Assembly: GCA_028023455.1 (NCBI GenBank)
Contig: JAQFVV010000157.1
Coordinates: 248,001-312,000 of the forward strand
Origin: Epiperipatus broadwayi
Taxonomy: Eukaryota; Onychophora; Udeonychophora; Euonychophora; Peripatidae
DNA length: 64,000 nucleotides
Direction: 5' to 3'
A program made the position numbers and the translations under genes. Below are positions 47,501 through 58,740 of the stretch, one piece after another. The notes under the pieces are model-generated. The model ran no database searches. It was not told the origin of the DNA and was given only the letters and a program-made list of their open reading frames with translations. Each line of letters starts with the position of its first letter. The stretch's first letter is position 1.

Positions 47501-48414
47501 TAATATGAACAAATATTATTTAATTAGTAATATTCCTTTTGAACTTAACAACATTTTAAATTATACCAGAACTTTAATTTAAATATTCCGTTTTCTTTTC
47601 TTTTACACTATTTTGCTTAGTATTATTGAATATTGCGATGTATTCTATAAATATGATGAATATCATTTCCTCAGTCATAAATTGAACAGTAACAGAGCAA
47701 ATGTTCCCTATGACAGAAATTCTGCGATTTTATGTAGTCATAATAAATGAGAACACTCTAATTTTAAATAATGATAAAATTAATATTACTAATTGATTTT
47801 CTTTTAAAAATATTTTACAAGAAGTTTTTCTTCCTTACCTTTTTTCTTTATGTCCTATAGCCAACCAAAAAAAAAAAAAATCTTTTTTTCATTTGCATAT
47901 CTTAGCACGAGACAATTCAACAAAAAGAAAATAAAAAATAAAATTATTGGAAGAATTTGCAACTTATCAATTAATTAAACTGGATTAAATTTAATTTAAA
48001 CTACTTTCAAATCTAATAAATCATATTTCTGTATTTCATCTTTTTAATAAGACCAATATCAAATTATACCAAATTTTAAACTACATTTATTTTAGTAAAT
48101 ATGAGAAATTATAGGAAAATTTAATTATGGATATGATTAATTTCAATTGCACTAATTAATTATGCCTTAAATTATGTCATACTGAGACATCAATCATTAT
48201 AACCAATTTACAATATCAAAATAATATATGATAAGCTAATATATATATAAATAACATACTCTGAACGTATGTAAAAAAATATATCATGTTTTCCTTCAAT
48301 TGCATATTAATGTAATTAACTTCAAATTTATATTAATATAATTTTTTTCTATCTTTATAAAACACTACAAATGACAATCGATCTATTTCAAATGGAGTTA
48401 GGTAATGAAAACAC
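47501..48414. other. AT-rich non-coding stretch
   Basis: Nothing recognised. Confidence 0.4.
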
Positions 48415-48620
48415 AATAACACAATGTTTTCAATTCAAGCTTATTGGCTTGTAAAGTCATATAGATCTGAGTAGGCAACTAGATAGGAATTTTATGCACA
48501 AACTGATTACTCTGGCTTGCACTAGGTGGAAGTACACAGTATTGAGATTGTGCCTCTGTTTTAACAGCTTGTAAAAACATAGAAAATGGGTGATCATGTG
48601 ATATGGTATATTACTTAATA
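48415..48620 (+). repeat. hairpin element H1, partial copy
   Basis: CAAGCTTATTGGCTTGTAAA, TCATATAGATCTGA, ATTACTCTGGCTTGCACT and the TGATCATGTGATATGG end match blocks of the fuller H1 copy at 52436-53030. Confidence 0.55.
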
Positions 48621-49337
48621 TTTCTGCTAACTTTGGTAATATCTTCTGCTATATTGCAGAAAAATTTGAATGGAGACATAGTTTGTGCGAGTTAAATAAA
48701 TTTGAAAATAATTTATTGTAAAGATAGAATGAAATAAACACATTTTAAGTAAGTTTATTTACACACATAATTTTCAATCACAATTAGAGGGGGAAAAGAT
48801 TTATCAAAAGCAATAAATAAATATTGTTCATTTCAGGGTATTGTAATTGCTATTAATCTAAATGTAGATCACATTTATTATGTTTTTGAATCTTTTTTTT
48901 TATATATAAAAGAGAAATATTCATTTTAAATATTAATTTGACCTGCACTTACTTTTAGAAAAATAAAAAATAAAACTCTACCGACTTTAGTTTTCTAATT
49001 ACAGTCTTGTTAAGACTATAATTATTCAAATATGCAAGAAAATAATGGAAAAATCATTTCGGCAATTAAAAACAGTCTTCCTTTTTTTTTTTAATTTTTG
49101 CTTTAAATAAAAGTAGATAAAAAAGCAAAATGCTCAAGAATTAATATTTCTATTATCTCTAAATAAATCTTTAAAATATTTATTAACTATATATATATAT
49201 TCATTTATTATAACGAGATAAATGTGTCTAAAATAAACAAGTCTAAACCTTAATAAACCATGAAATGTTATCATCTTATGTTTATAATGAAAGGTACAGA
49301 ATGTAGTTAATATGGTTATAATTAGAAAATTTTTTTG
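48621..49337. other. AT-rich non-coding stretch
   Basis: Nothing recognised. Confidence 0.4.
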
Positions 49338-49450
49338 TCAAGCGTCGTTATTCTAAAGGTCAGAGCAGCTGCCTTGCAAGCAAGCAGTTGGTTGCAGACG
49401 GTTGTTGCGGGTTTGCCTCCCAGCCGATGCTATGACATATGGGGGGAAAA
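49338..49450 (+). mobile_element. tRNA-derived SINE (subfamily 1, diverged)
   Basis: TCAAGCG start, CTTGCAAGCAAGCAGTTGG core, GGGTTTGCCTCCC (B box) and TATGACATATG end. ATTAGAAAATTTT before it and ATTAGAAAAATTTT after it form a target duplication. A GGTTGTTGCGGG insertion distinguishes it from its relatives. Confidence 0.75.
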
Positions 49451-50091
49451 ATTAGAAAAATTTTCATATATGTGTGTAGCAATGATGAAGTGCTGCCATT
49501 ATTGTATGTGTATGATTATATCAGAACAGTAATATGTGATCACTATTCTGAAATGAAACGCAAATAAAATGATTTGGCAAAATATGAAAATTTGAACATT
49601 TCTTCTTGTTTAAAATAACACATGATATTATTCTGAATCTCCAGTGACTTATAATAAATAATAAATGTTATATACTCATAAAATTTGAGTTTTCTTTTTA
49701 ATAACAAAAAATATTCAAAGTTATAGTTTAAACAATTTTGGAGTATATTAAAAAAAGCATTTTAATATTAATTTATATATTCACAGAAGTTTTATTTAGC
49801 CATCCACACAGCATTTATTGTAATAAATGACAAAAGAAATAAAAATATATACTGATTATATTTAATGAGCCTAAAAGATGATAAAGATATTTTATATATT
49901 AATCTTACAAAAATATTCAAAAAACAAATACATATATTGTAATGAGATTTGCTATGAACCCTAAAAATTAGTGACGAGCATACAGAAGGGCTTTGAGCCA
50001 ATTGCTGATAATGTTGGTCAAGTAACAGTAAAATTCCTTGCTCATCATTGTTTATTGATGAATATACATATATAGACTATAACTGTATCTT
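49451..50091. other. AT-rich stretch with a dispersed repeat fragment
   Basis: 49985-50080 (ATTGCTGATAATGTTG, then TCATCATT) resembles 56290-56380. Nothing coding. Confidence 0.45.
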
Positions 50092-50205
50092 TTTTTTTTT
50101 TCTCATATGTCATAGCATCGGCCGGGACGCGAACCCACAACCGTCTGCAACCAACTACTTGCTTGCAAGGCGGATGCGATGACCTCTCGGCTAACAACGC
50201 TTGAC
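50092..50205 (-). mobile_element. tRNA-derived SINE (subfamily 1) with target duplication
   Basis: In minus orientation: TCAAGCGTTGTTAGCCGAGA, GGGTTCGCGTCCC, CCGATGCTATGACATATGA and an A tail. AACTGTATCTT at 50081-50091 recurs at 50206-50216. It is the closest relative of the copies at 2154 and 8893. Confidence 0.85.
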
Positions 50206-50216
50206 AACTGTATCTT

Positions 50217-50635
50217 TATGACTTTATATAAAGTAAATATTTAAAAAACCTGAGCGCTCTGGGCATTTTTTGTTTGTTTTAGGAAGACTCATTACTGCAC
50301 CACCTCATGACTTCTTTGAGGAAAAACCAGAAACTCCAGTTCAAACTGTTCATTAGTTGATCATAATCTTATCACCAACAAACAGTATCTCCAAGACATA
50401 TTACACTCAACCATAATATTGAACAATTTAATTATTTAATTTTTCATCCCTAGTGGAATTGAAGGAATACAAGAAAATTAAAACATCGGCTAAAGTTACA
50501 AATTAAATAATACTTTATTTCAGGCAATATAAACAGATAAATGTGTCAACATTCTTCCATTACATGATGAATTGTATCAAAATGTTTAAATACAACTAAA
50601 AGATCATTAATAAGGCATTTACATAATGAGTTTTT
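50217..50635. other. AT-rich stretch, nothing recognised
   Basis: No gene or repeat supported. Confidence 0.4.
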
Positions 50636-50905
50636 ATTATATAGGGGTTTGAACTCAGACTTTCACACAACTCTCAACTATGCACGCTATCTCATACTGC
50701 TCACACACTTGATCACACACATGTCAAAAAAATAAATAATCACCAATAGACATATTTCGTACTAAACCAGCACTCGTCAGTTGGTCCAGATTATCATCTT
50801 AACATATATATATTCAATCAATGCTCAGCTTATATTAAGATATCCAATCTTCATACTTTAATAGACAGGCCTCAATCCACTCCACCCCACAACTCTTAAT
50901 GAGTT
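50636..50905 (-). mobile_element. hammerhead repeat (retrozyme-like), R3
   Basis: It shares its order of blocks with the units at 53035 and 60968: ACTTTCACA, TGATCACAC, a hammerhead motif, GTCCAGATTATCATCTTAAC, AATGCTCAGCTTATATTAAG, TTTAATAGACAGGCCTCAAT, CCACTCCA and CAACTCTT. Non-coding, one unit. Confidence 0.65.
50736..50794 (-). ncRNA. type-I hammerhead ribozyme motif (copy 3, intact core)
   Basis: Minus strand: AUAAUC, UGGA loop, CCAA, core CUGACGA (position 7 is free), stem II GUGCU/AGUAC, core GAAA, a very short stem III region UAUGUC with U16.1, cleavage A, then UUGG-U-GAUUAU. Both parts of stem I pair perfectly. Every conserved core base is present. Stem III is weak (A15.1-U16.1 then a mismatch), so a single copy may need a dimer to cut well. 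Confidence 0.75.
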
Positions 50906-51129
50906 TTTATAATTTCCATTATTCCCCTATTTCTTAATACTTTAACTTAAAATACTTCGTCCCTCCCGTGCATGATTGATGTTTTAATTACAAGCATAGA
51001 AAAAATAATAATCAAATAAATTTTAGCAAAAGATAAAAAAGTATAATATATATATATATATATGTACATATAAATCAATGCACTCAAATGTGTAATTCAC
51101 TTTAAAGCAAAACAAGTAAGATAGAAATA
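50906..51129. other. AT-rich gap
   Basis: Short TA run at 51047-51062. Nothing else. Confidence 0.4.
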
Positions 51130-51725
51130 TAATAAATCCAATATCATGGTAGTAATAACTAAATAAGAATTTGTAATTGCCTACTTTAAAAATTTATCAA
51201 AATAATCTTACAGATTTCTTAGTTAAAATAAACATTTACATATGTTTTCATTTATAACTTTCAAATTTTTGAGGTATTTGATTTTTTGCAATATTAGGAA
51301 AGTTATCAATTGGTTAATCCACTTTATATCTCAATTACTATTGCAAGGTGATTACAGAAAGTACATTTCTTTCTCTGTGTGATCTTTAATTATTTTTCTT
51401 TTATTTTAGTCTGATCATGAATGGTATAATAATCCAATATTATGGTAGTAATAACTAAATCATTGCCTATTTTAAGAATTTATCCAAATAGATTTATGGA
51501 TTTCCTAATTAAAGTAAGCACATCCATATGTTTTCATTCATAAATTTCATATTTTTGAATTATTTGATTTGTATGGCTATCCTGGAAAAGTTATTAATCA
51601 GTTGATCCACTTTATTAGCTGACTATTAAAAGTATCTTTCTTTTCATGTATGACTGTCAATTATTTTTCTTCTTTTTATTTTAAGTGGGTCACAAATGGT
51701 TAGTCTCTATTTTAATTTTAGGCTG
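51130..51725. repeat. tandem duplication, two units of ~295 bp
   Basis: CCAATATCATGGTAGTAATA (51138) and CCAATATTATGGTAGTAATA (51433) each start a series of shared blocks: ATATGTTTTCATT, GAAAAGTTAT- or GGAAAGTTAT-, GATCCACTTTAT or TAATCCACTTTAT, then ATTATTTTTCTT. The units have diverged considerably. Confidence 0.65.
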
Positions 51726-52435
51726 TTAAATTCTATTATTTCTTTGACCTCCAAATTAGATTGATCAGCATAGATATGTTTCTTCTTTTACCATAATCTA
51801 TTTACATGTTGAACACCAATTGGTAAAATTTTGAAAGAAGTTACCAATTATCATTCCAATCTTTGGACAAAGAAGTACATTTTCAAATGATGATAGACCA
51901 CTTTTTCTTTCATATTAGAACTGCATTTTATAACTCTCTTTTTTCATGGACTATAATGTTAGGGCAGAGAGTGGTGACTAACAGTTCATACTAAAGCAGC
52001 ACAAACATTTAGCTTGTTGGGTCAATTATAGTTATTGATTTACAATCTTGTAGATATTTTTTCTCTCATGGTCAAAGATACAGCTTGCTATGTTAATTTC
52101 ACTACAGAATATAGTCCCTGGTTCATTCTGCTAGACAGATATGTTTTTCTCAATCAATTATTTAAGTTAATTAATAATTAATCATCATTGCATTTTTAAA
52201 AAAACTTTGCAAAAAATATGTTTTTCAATATCTCTAGCCATCTACCTCCAAAATTATAATATATTTTAAACAATCAATCTTTAATTACATTTTTTTTATA
52301 CATAACAACTTTTTAAAAATTAAAAACAAAAAAAAAAAAAACAGAGAAAAGAAGAAAAAAAAGAAAATATATTGTTTTTACAAATTTAAATTCACTTTGA
52401 AAACAAACAATGTTTAATTTAATAACTTAATAACT
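51726..52435. other. stretch of unknown nature
   Basis: Slightly less AT-rich in the middle. The minus strand has short frames (E-P-G-T-I-F-C-S-E-I-N-I-A-S-C) suggestive of an old coding relic, but no motif is recognised. Confidence 0.25.
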
Positions 52436-53030
52436 TTTTAAAACAGGCAAAACTCTCCATACAAGCCAGAGTAATCAATGGATGCCAATATTTCCAGACT
52501 AATTTCTGGCTTGTGACCTTCATCAGTGAGGATTCTTGGATCTGAGAGCAATGCACCTAGATCTTAGGATCTAATGCAATACTCCAGCAGCCACCTTTTA
52601 TCTCGACTATAAAACTATGAATCTTAAATTGAAAATACAATATTTTCAATCCAAGCTTATTAGCTTTTATAGTCATATAGATCTGAACTCAGTACAGTAC
52701 CTATACATTTTGGTGTCTTTGGTTCTTTAATAACCATAGCAACCACTATTCTGTTAGGCAGGAATGGCTTTAAGCCAATAAACATCACATGATCACCATT
52801 TTTATTCTTGCTTATAACTGTTATTAAAACAGGCAAAACTCTCCATACAGTATTGCCATTCAGTGATGAAGGCCAGAAGCCAGAAACTAGTCTGGGGATA
52901 TTGGATGAATAGGCACTAGATGGAGATTTTATGCCCAAGCCTTCTGTCATCCATTAATTACTCCAGCTTGCACTGAATGGCAATACTGTATGAAGAGTTT
53001 TGCCTGTATTAATAACAGTTATAAGCAATC
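52436..53030. repeat. hairpin element H1, fullest copy
   Basis: 52808-52865 and 52971-53028 are reverse complements over ~58 bases (ACAGGCAAAACTCTCCATAC with its complement, then TTATAACTG ends). A further block at 52440-52530 repeats part of the arm in inverse order, so the element is nested. The 96-codon minus frame at 52660-52950 crosses the hairpin and is not coding. Relatives are at 48415 and 62690. Confidence 0.7.
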
Positions 53031-53034
53031 ATAA

Positions 53035-53352
53035 CTAAAACACAGGCTTGTTATATACCTGTGGCTATATATATATATGTAATATAGGGTATATGAGCAC
53101 AGACTTTCACACCACCCACCTCTCTCCAATCTATCTAATAACACTGATACACCTAAACACATATGCTGAAAAGATAAATAATCACCAATATACGTATTTC
53201 ATGCTAAACCAGCAATCATCAGTCGGTCCAGACTATCATCTTTACACACATATATAGTATAAGTGCTCAGATATATATTAAGATAGACTATCCTCATAGT
53301 TTAATGCACAGGCTTCAATCCACTCCACACTCCAACTCTTCAACCGTCCATC
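53035..53352 (-). mobile_element. hammerhead repeat (retrozyme-like), R4
   Basis: The unit runs from ACACAGGCTTGTTATATACC through TATAGGGTATATGAGCACAG, ACTTTCACA, the hammerhead, AAGTGCTCAGATATATATTA, TTTAATGCACAGGCTTCAAT, CCACTCCACACTCCAACTCT to CCGTCCATCC. It corresponds block by block to 60968-61490. It has no frame and no pol III boxes. It abuts the H1 hairpin on one side and a T-rich run on the other. Confidence 0.7.
53178..53236 (-). ncRNA. type-I hammerhead ribozyme motif (copy 4, self-complementary stem III)
   Basis: Minus strand: AUAGUC, UGGA, CCGA, core CUGAUGA, stem II (U)UGCU/AGCA(U), core GAAA, AUACGUAU as stem III with its A15.1 and U16.1, cleavage A, UUGG-U-GAUUAU. The core is complete. 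The closing pair of stem II is U-U rather than G-C or G-U. AUACGUAU is its own reverse complement, so two molecules could pair through an 8-bp stem III, as in dimeric hammerheads. Confidence 0.75.
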
Positions 53353-54599
53353 CGTTTTTTTTTTTGTTTTTTTTTTTTGCAATTAACAAATTTCAATCAA
53401 TTTTATTTTCTTTCTATCATCATTATAATATCTTATTAATTCTTGAGCACTTGTTGATTTTGAGTTCTGATGAAAAGGTATAAGCATAAACTAATTAAAT
53501 GCACTGAGCGAACTTTTGACAAAACACTGCCAGAATCATAGTGCTGAATAAAATTATGCAATGCAGGTGTGCTTAAGTAATTGATGTTATTGATTTTTTT
53601 TTAATACAGAGAAATAAAATTTCTAACAGAGAGTGCATTGACACATTCTATCATTATTGCTGGAATTTAATTTTTATCTCTTTCTACTCCAGCCTATGCA
53701 CAATTATAATGATTTTCTTTTTACATTGCTGTAGATATGTAAGGCTACAATACCCTTTCCAAGATGGAAAATAAAATTGAATCAACTTACCTTCATTACT
53801 TATCTTGATCAATTTTATCAAACTTTAATTGTTTAATTTTTAAATATGCTCAGTTTCTTTTTCGTTTTTTCAAGACTTTTGACTTGGTATTATGCCTTTT
53901 TAGGCCATTGTAAACATTTCTTACTATGCCAGAAATAAAATGTACATGGTAATCATGTGGTCTTTATTAATTTAGTTTTCTGTTAGTTTCTTTGTTTTGC
54001 TCTGAGTAGAGATTTGACTGGTTTCCAACAACACAAATAATATTAATACTGCCTCACAAATCTGGAATAGACAAAAATTACTAAATCATAAGTGCACAAT
54101 GTGTTATAAATACGAGGGCTACTTCACTTTAAGCACCATAAGCAACAGCAAATTAAAAATGTTTGGCCAACTGAAGCCTTGTTTGTAAATAATTTATGAG
54201 GCTTAGAGGCTTTTAACACATGATATAGTAGAGTCAGTGATAAGCAATCACAATAAAAAACATAAAGATTAAGCTCTCCTCATTTCTGAAACTTAAAGAT
54301 GAGTTCATATAAATTCTATAATGATATAATTGCAGTGTTGAGATATACTACTTCATAAAATATAATAAACACTGCATTCTCAGGCCAGTGAAAAAACCCT
54401 TTATCTATCTTCAGTACTGAAAGTATAGAAAGCACACCTTAACAATTGTAAGCTATTTTCAATCTTTGAAAAAATGTTTCTTCTACTTCATTTTAGACCT
54501 AGATATCTCCCCTTTTTTATTTTATATTTAAGGTATAACTGAATCCAGTTCTAGATCATTGAGGTTCATAATCAGACTAGTGGCAGTATTCATCTCTAT
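53353..54599. other. AT-rich stretch with one transposon-end-like motif
   Basis: Poly-T runs at 53356-53380. TACGAGGGCTACTTCAC at 54113 resembles the TACGAGGG terminus of many mariner transposons (flanked by AA), but no partner inverted repeat or transposase is visible. No gene recognised. Confidence 0.3.
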
Positions 54600-56160
54600 T
54601 GATAACACAATCCACTTTTGATTAATCTGATTATATGTGGTCTGGATGGACTGTTACTTGAAATGGTGGCCATCTTCTTTTCTTTTTTATACTGGATGGC
54701 ATTGATGCAAGGGCATTGTTGCCTCTATATAATATTTTCATGGAAGTTTAGATTCCTCTTTTTTAAACATTGTATGCTGCTGTCAAATACATTCAACAGA
54801 CCAGCAACCTATCATCCTTTAACATGGTTGGAATATTATGCCTCATTCTGATGATCTTGGATTCTGATAGGAAATTGTTAGAGCTCTCAATTTCACACTT
54901 ATGAATAGAGTGTATAGCTCATCATAGTAGCACTTTTCTTGTGGTATTCTATGTTTGATACCTTTCTGGTAATTCTCACTTAGTAGCAATTCAGTAATGC
55001 TTTCTTGAATTCATTAACCTATATAGACAGGTAAACAAAAAGAGTCACCAAGCTTGGAATGCTTTTTGATTATAACTATAGGTTGTGGCTAGCTTTGCTT
55101 TCTCCAGAAGCATATTTAAACTGAAATACTTTCCAGAGTATTTAAATATTTAATTGATGCTTCACCCTTTGTCTGAAAACCTTCTGATCTTTAATAAACA
55201 GCTTGCTGTACAATGCATATAATAATGTGAGGATCAGATTAAAATATTTTTTTATCTTCTTCAGATATAATGCCCTATACCTCTCTATATGGGGAGATTA
55301 TATTCAATCCATTTAATTTGACCATTTTTTTCTGCAATCAGTCTCTATCGTATTTATTTTGTCACTTATTTTCTTCAGCTAACTGCATGTCACAGTTTTC
55401 TTATACTAATTCTAACTGCTTTTCATTTTTAATCTTAGTATCCCCTGAAAGAGGCTTAACTGGTTCTTTTATTGTCTGTCTTCTTGGTGGATCACTTTAT
55501 TATCCAAATTACATAATGCTCCTTGCCAACTTCTTTATGATTTTCACTTTCAGATGAGTTTGATAATTCTTCATCTCCTTTCTCAATTGGGTTTGATCAT
55601 CTTTTTGTTTCCTCTTTCAACTGTGCTTGACTACCTTCTTTATCAGGCGTTTATTGTCACCAGCTGTCCATTTGACTAACCATCTTCTCCAATATCATAT
55701 TTAACATTTTGTGAATAAGTTTGTTATTATCATTGCCTCAACAATCATATCCTTCCTTGAAGCATATATTTTTTCTCCAGCTTGTTCGTCTTTAATTCTG
55801 ACATTTATTGTCATGCATAGCTCTGTGGTTTTCATCTGTTCTACAATCAGTACTATTTCTACCTCTTCATTCTGAGCTTGCATTTTTGTCTTTGTTCTTG
55901 TGGTCATCTGTATATATTTATCAAAAAAAATTTTTTTCTCTTTCCTTAATTAGTATCAATCTCTCACAGCATCAACAGTCCCTTTTTTTCTTTATCGCAT
56001 CCAGCCCTACTTCGCCTTAGTATATTTTCTCTTTTTCCACATTCTTCTACTTTTATTTATCTATTATTCTTTTAGCCCAACTATTTTGGCCACTTTTTCA
56101 TTTCTTTATTTTCTTTCTTTTGTGCAATAACGATCTGTCTTTATCTCAGGATTGTATATA
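54600..56160 (-). pseudogene. possible ancient coding relic (strand-asymmetric region)
   Basis: The minus strand is strongly purine-rich over ~1.5 kb, as expected for a decayed coding strand. Short frames occur (55907-55701 with Q-N-E-E-V-E-I-V-L-I-V, then K-D-E-Q-A-G-E-K-I-Y-A). Others read through stops (Q-E-K-C-Y-Y-D-E-L-Y near 54950). No domain is recognised. It could be an old retroelement gag, a processed pseudogene or a skewed non-coding segment. Confidence 0.25.
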
Positions 56161-56865
56161 TTATCCAATAATGATTATGTAGAATACACAGATTTTTCTG
56201 GGTGATTCAAACAAGCACATATATTGACAGATAAATGGAATGGTATATTCAATAAATCCCAATTGGTGGTAAGAATATTGTATGATTTTATCACTCATTG
56301 AGCTTATTGCTGATAATGTTGAACAAGCAACTGTAATATTATCTGTTCATCATTATTCATTCATGCACATACATCTACCATAAGAATATTCATGTAATTA
56401 TATATAATGAATATTGTTCAAAAGACTTGAGGTCTCTGGACTACTAATAATGTATATTTTAAATCCCTCATGCTGTCAATAAACAAAGACTGCATACAGA
56501 TGATATATGTAAACAAGCGTAAGTTCATCAGCCTTTAGAAACACTGGACAAAGGAAGAATTACATGTTTAATAGGAAAATACTAAAAATGAATCTAAATT
56601 GATAAAAAGGGCTTTAAAATGACCAATGTATTAAAAATTATTTCAAAAAAAAGTTTTGTAAAAGCAAAAATTAATTTTAAAAAAATTAAATAGTGACTTT
56701 GAAATAGGAATATTCTATAATAATAATGATTGTATTTGAAATGTTTATGGAATTAGTTTAAAGAAGTAAGTTTAAAATAACTGTGGCAGATAATTTTCCA
56801 GATTCTAATACCAAATACTATGTTCTTATGTTTCAAGGAATATCAATGATATAAATATGGATAAT
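56161..56865. other. AT-rich stretch with a dispersed repeat fragment
   Basis: 56290-56380 resembles 49985-50080. Nothing coding. Confidence 0.4.
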
Positions 56866-57440
56866 TGTAATTTTATATTGGACTATTTCCATCATCTAAT
56901 ATGTGTATTGAATGACTTTAGAAAAATATAAACTTTATTTAAATATTTCAAATACATTCAACTGTTAGTAATAGCACATCAAACAGGTTAGTATATGCAT
57001 AATGTTTTGAGAAGTATTATTCTTCCTCTTCTTCAGGTTTTTCTGGCCTGACCAGTGACAGTACTAGCATGGGATTCAAACCTGGACCCTTAGATTCTTG
57101 AGTATTGAATTTTAAGGTAAAGCTCTAATCAACTGAGCCATCCTGCCAAATGCAATAGTCTCCTTATTTCTCCACTTTTTCCTAAGAGCAAAGTTGATTA
57201 GTGCTAGTATTGTCACTAGTCAGGCCAGCAACACTTAAAGAAGAGGGGAGAATAATACCTCTCAAAACATTGTGCATATACTAACCTGTTTGATGTGCTA
57301 TTACTAACAGTTGAATGTATTTGAAATATTTAAATAAAGTTAAATTTTTTTAAAGACATTCAATACACATATTAGATGATGGAAATAGTCCAATATAAAA
57401 ATACAACTAGAACACCATTATCACATATCACAAACCTTCA
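56866..57440. repeat. foldback element F2 (copy 2) carrying a tRNA-like head
   Basis: The left arm (TATTGGACTATTTCCATCAT, ACATTCAACTGTTAGTAATA, GCACATCAAACAGGTTAGTA) returns as its reverse complement in 57230-57420. Between the arms lies a tRNA-like unit (57048-57152). The outer end matches 4246. Confidence 0.7.
57048..57152 (-). mobile_element. tRNA-like unit at the centre of F2
   Basis: In minus orientation: TGGCTCAGTTGATTAGAGC is an excellent A box, GGTTTGAATCC a B box with one change, and GGCAGGATGGC an acceptor-like start. The anticodon region is too long for an intact tRNA. It is either a tRNA-derived SINE head or a tRNA pseudogene trapped in the foldback. Confidence 0.6.
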
Positions 57441-57771
57441 GGAAAAAACTAAATATGGATAATATTATTAGGATAAAGATGTGTAAATGAGAATAATCTG
57501 TGTTAACAAATTATAAATTGAGCAGCATTCCTTCTTCTTCTTTAAAATATAAAGTCAAATCTTTATTAAGCTAAATAGGTATTAGAAAGTTGTCCTTAAT
57601 TTGTCCATTTTTTTCTTGTATTATTTGATCTAATATGATTGAAATTTGTGATAAAAAGATGATTAATTTTCTTTTTCCTATTTTGAATGAAGTTACTTGT
57701 CTAATTAGGCATTATTTCAGCAATATTAATTTATTTGAATTTTATGAGATTTATTTTACAATATGGATTAT
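57441..57771. other. AT-rich stretch, nothing recognised
   Basis: No gene or repeat supported. Confidence 0.4.
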
Positions 57772-57833
57772 AATTCACATTCATATCGGCCATTCAAACC
57801 AATTGGTTTGAATGGCCGATATGAATGTGAATT
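57772..57833. repeat. perfect 62-bp palindrome with no spacer
   Basis: 31-base arms meet at CCAATTGG (centre 57802/57803) with no mismatch. Arms include TCATATCGGCCATTC. Imperfect symmetry continues a few bases outward (TATAATTC/GAATTACA). Confidence 0.95.
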
Positions 57834-58344
57834 ACAATTATATGCAGACGCTATAAAAATAAATGCTTACTTATAAATATGGATTATAATAAATTTTGCA
57901 TATATATTGATAGGTTTTATGAAATGCATTATTATTTTTTCTTTAATATTTTTAGTTTTTCAGTCAGCTTAGTGTATTTTCATTGTTGTGCATCAAAATC
58001 ATAATTATAATCATGGATTATAACTAAATCTATTATAAGTTTGAAGAACCTCATTATGTCAAAAAATAGCATTAATTTGTTTTGAGTCAAGATTTTTTTT
58101 TAATGTTGAATATGATTCTATATATTACATATATTTATGTTTAATAAAGCATGTGAATATTTATGTAAAAAGGATAGAGGTGTTGAACTTGAATTTCCTA
58201 TCATCGTTGAAACTATCAGAGGTCTTTACTAAAGCTGTAAAGTCAACAGAATTAATTTTTCTGACTTTCTGCTTTGAGTAAAGATATTGTTGACTACCAC
58301 AGGGATACAATTGAGGATTTTTTTATTTTATAATTATTTTAATT
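57834..58344. other. AT-rich stretch, nothing recognised
   Basis: No gene or repeat supported. Confidence 0.4.
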
Positions 58345-58740
58345 TTAAAAAAGGGTTATATATATAGATGTGAAACTTGGCCACTAAACAAAAGAGCAAT
58401 TTAGAGACTTTAGACCATTCAAAGAAGTATGGAGAGATGCATATTAGAAGTATTAAGAGGAGATCAGAAATGAAATACATGAATAAGAGAATAAACAATT
58501 GTTATTGATATTGTTGAAGGAATTAAGAGATGGAAATGGAGTTGGGATGGACATATTGTTAGATAATAATGGATGGAAAGTTGAAATCTTGAACTGGATT
58601 CCAAGAGATTGTAAAGACTTAGAAAAAGACCACATGTACGATGGACAAATGAAATAAGGAAGTGTGCAGGGATGATATGGAGAAGAGAGGCTATGCAGTG
58701 GATTGATAATGATTGAAAATGATGATATATATCAAGCCAA
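58345..58740 (+). mobile_element. RTE-like LINE 3' end
   Basis: Reading across frames: Y-R-C-E-T-W, then K-E-V-W-R-D-A, then W-D-G-H-I-V-R, then L-D-S-K-R-L, then R-P-H-V-R-W-T-N-E-I-R-K. This is the canonical C-terminal tail of RTE-type LINEs (W-x-G-H-I-x-R...W...R-P-x-x-R-W). It matches 6300-6660. The 5' part is absent and stops are present. Confidence 0.65.

Noticed and set aside
52660-52950. 96-codon minus-strand frame
   Set aside because: It crosses the H1 hairpin, and related H1 copies do not keep the frame; a by-product of non-coding repeat sequence.
54113-54130. Mariner transposon end (TACGAGGG...)
   Set aside because: Only one short terminal motif; no opposite inverted repeat and no transposase frame was found.
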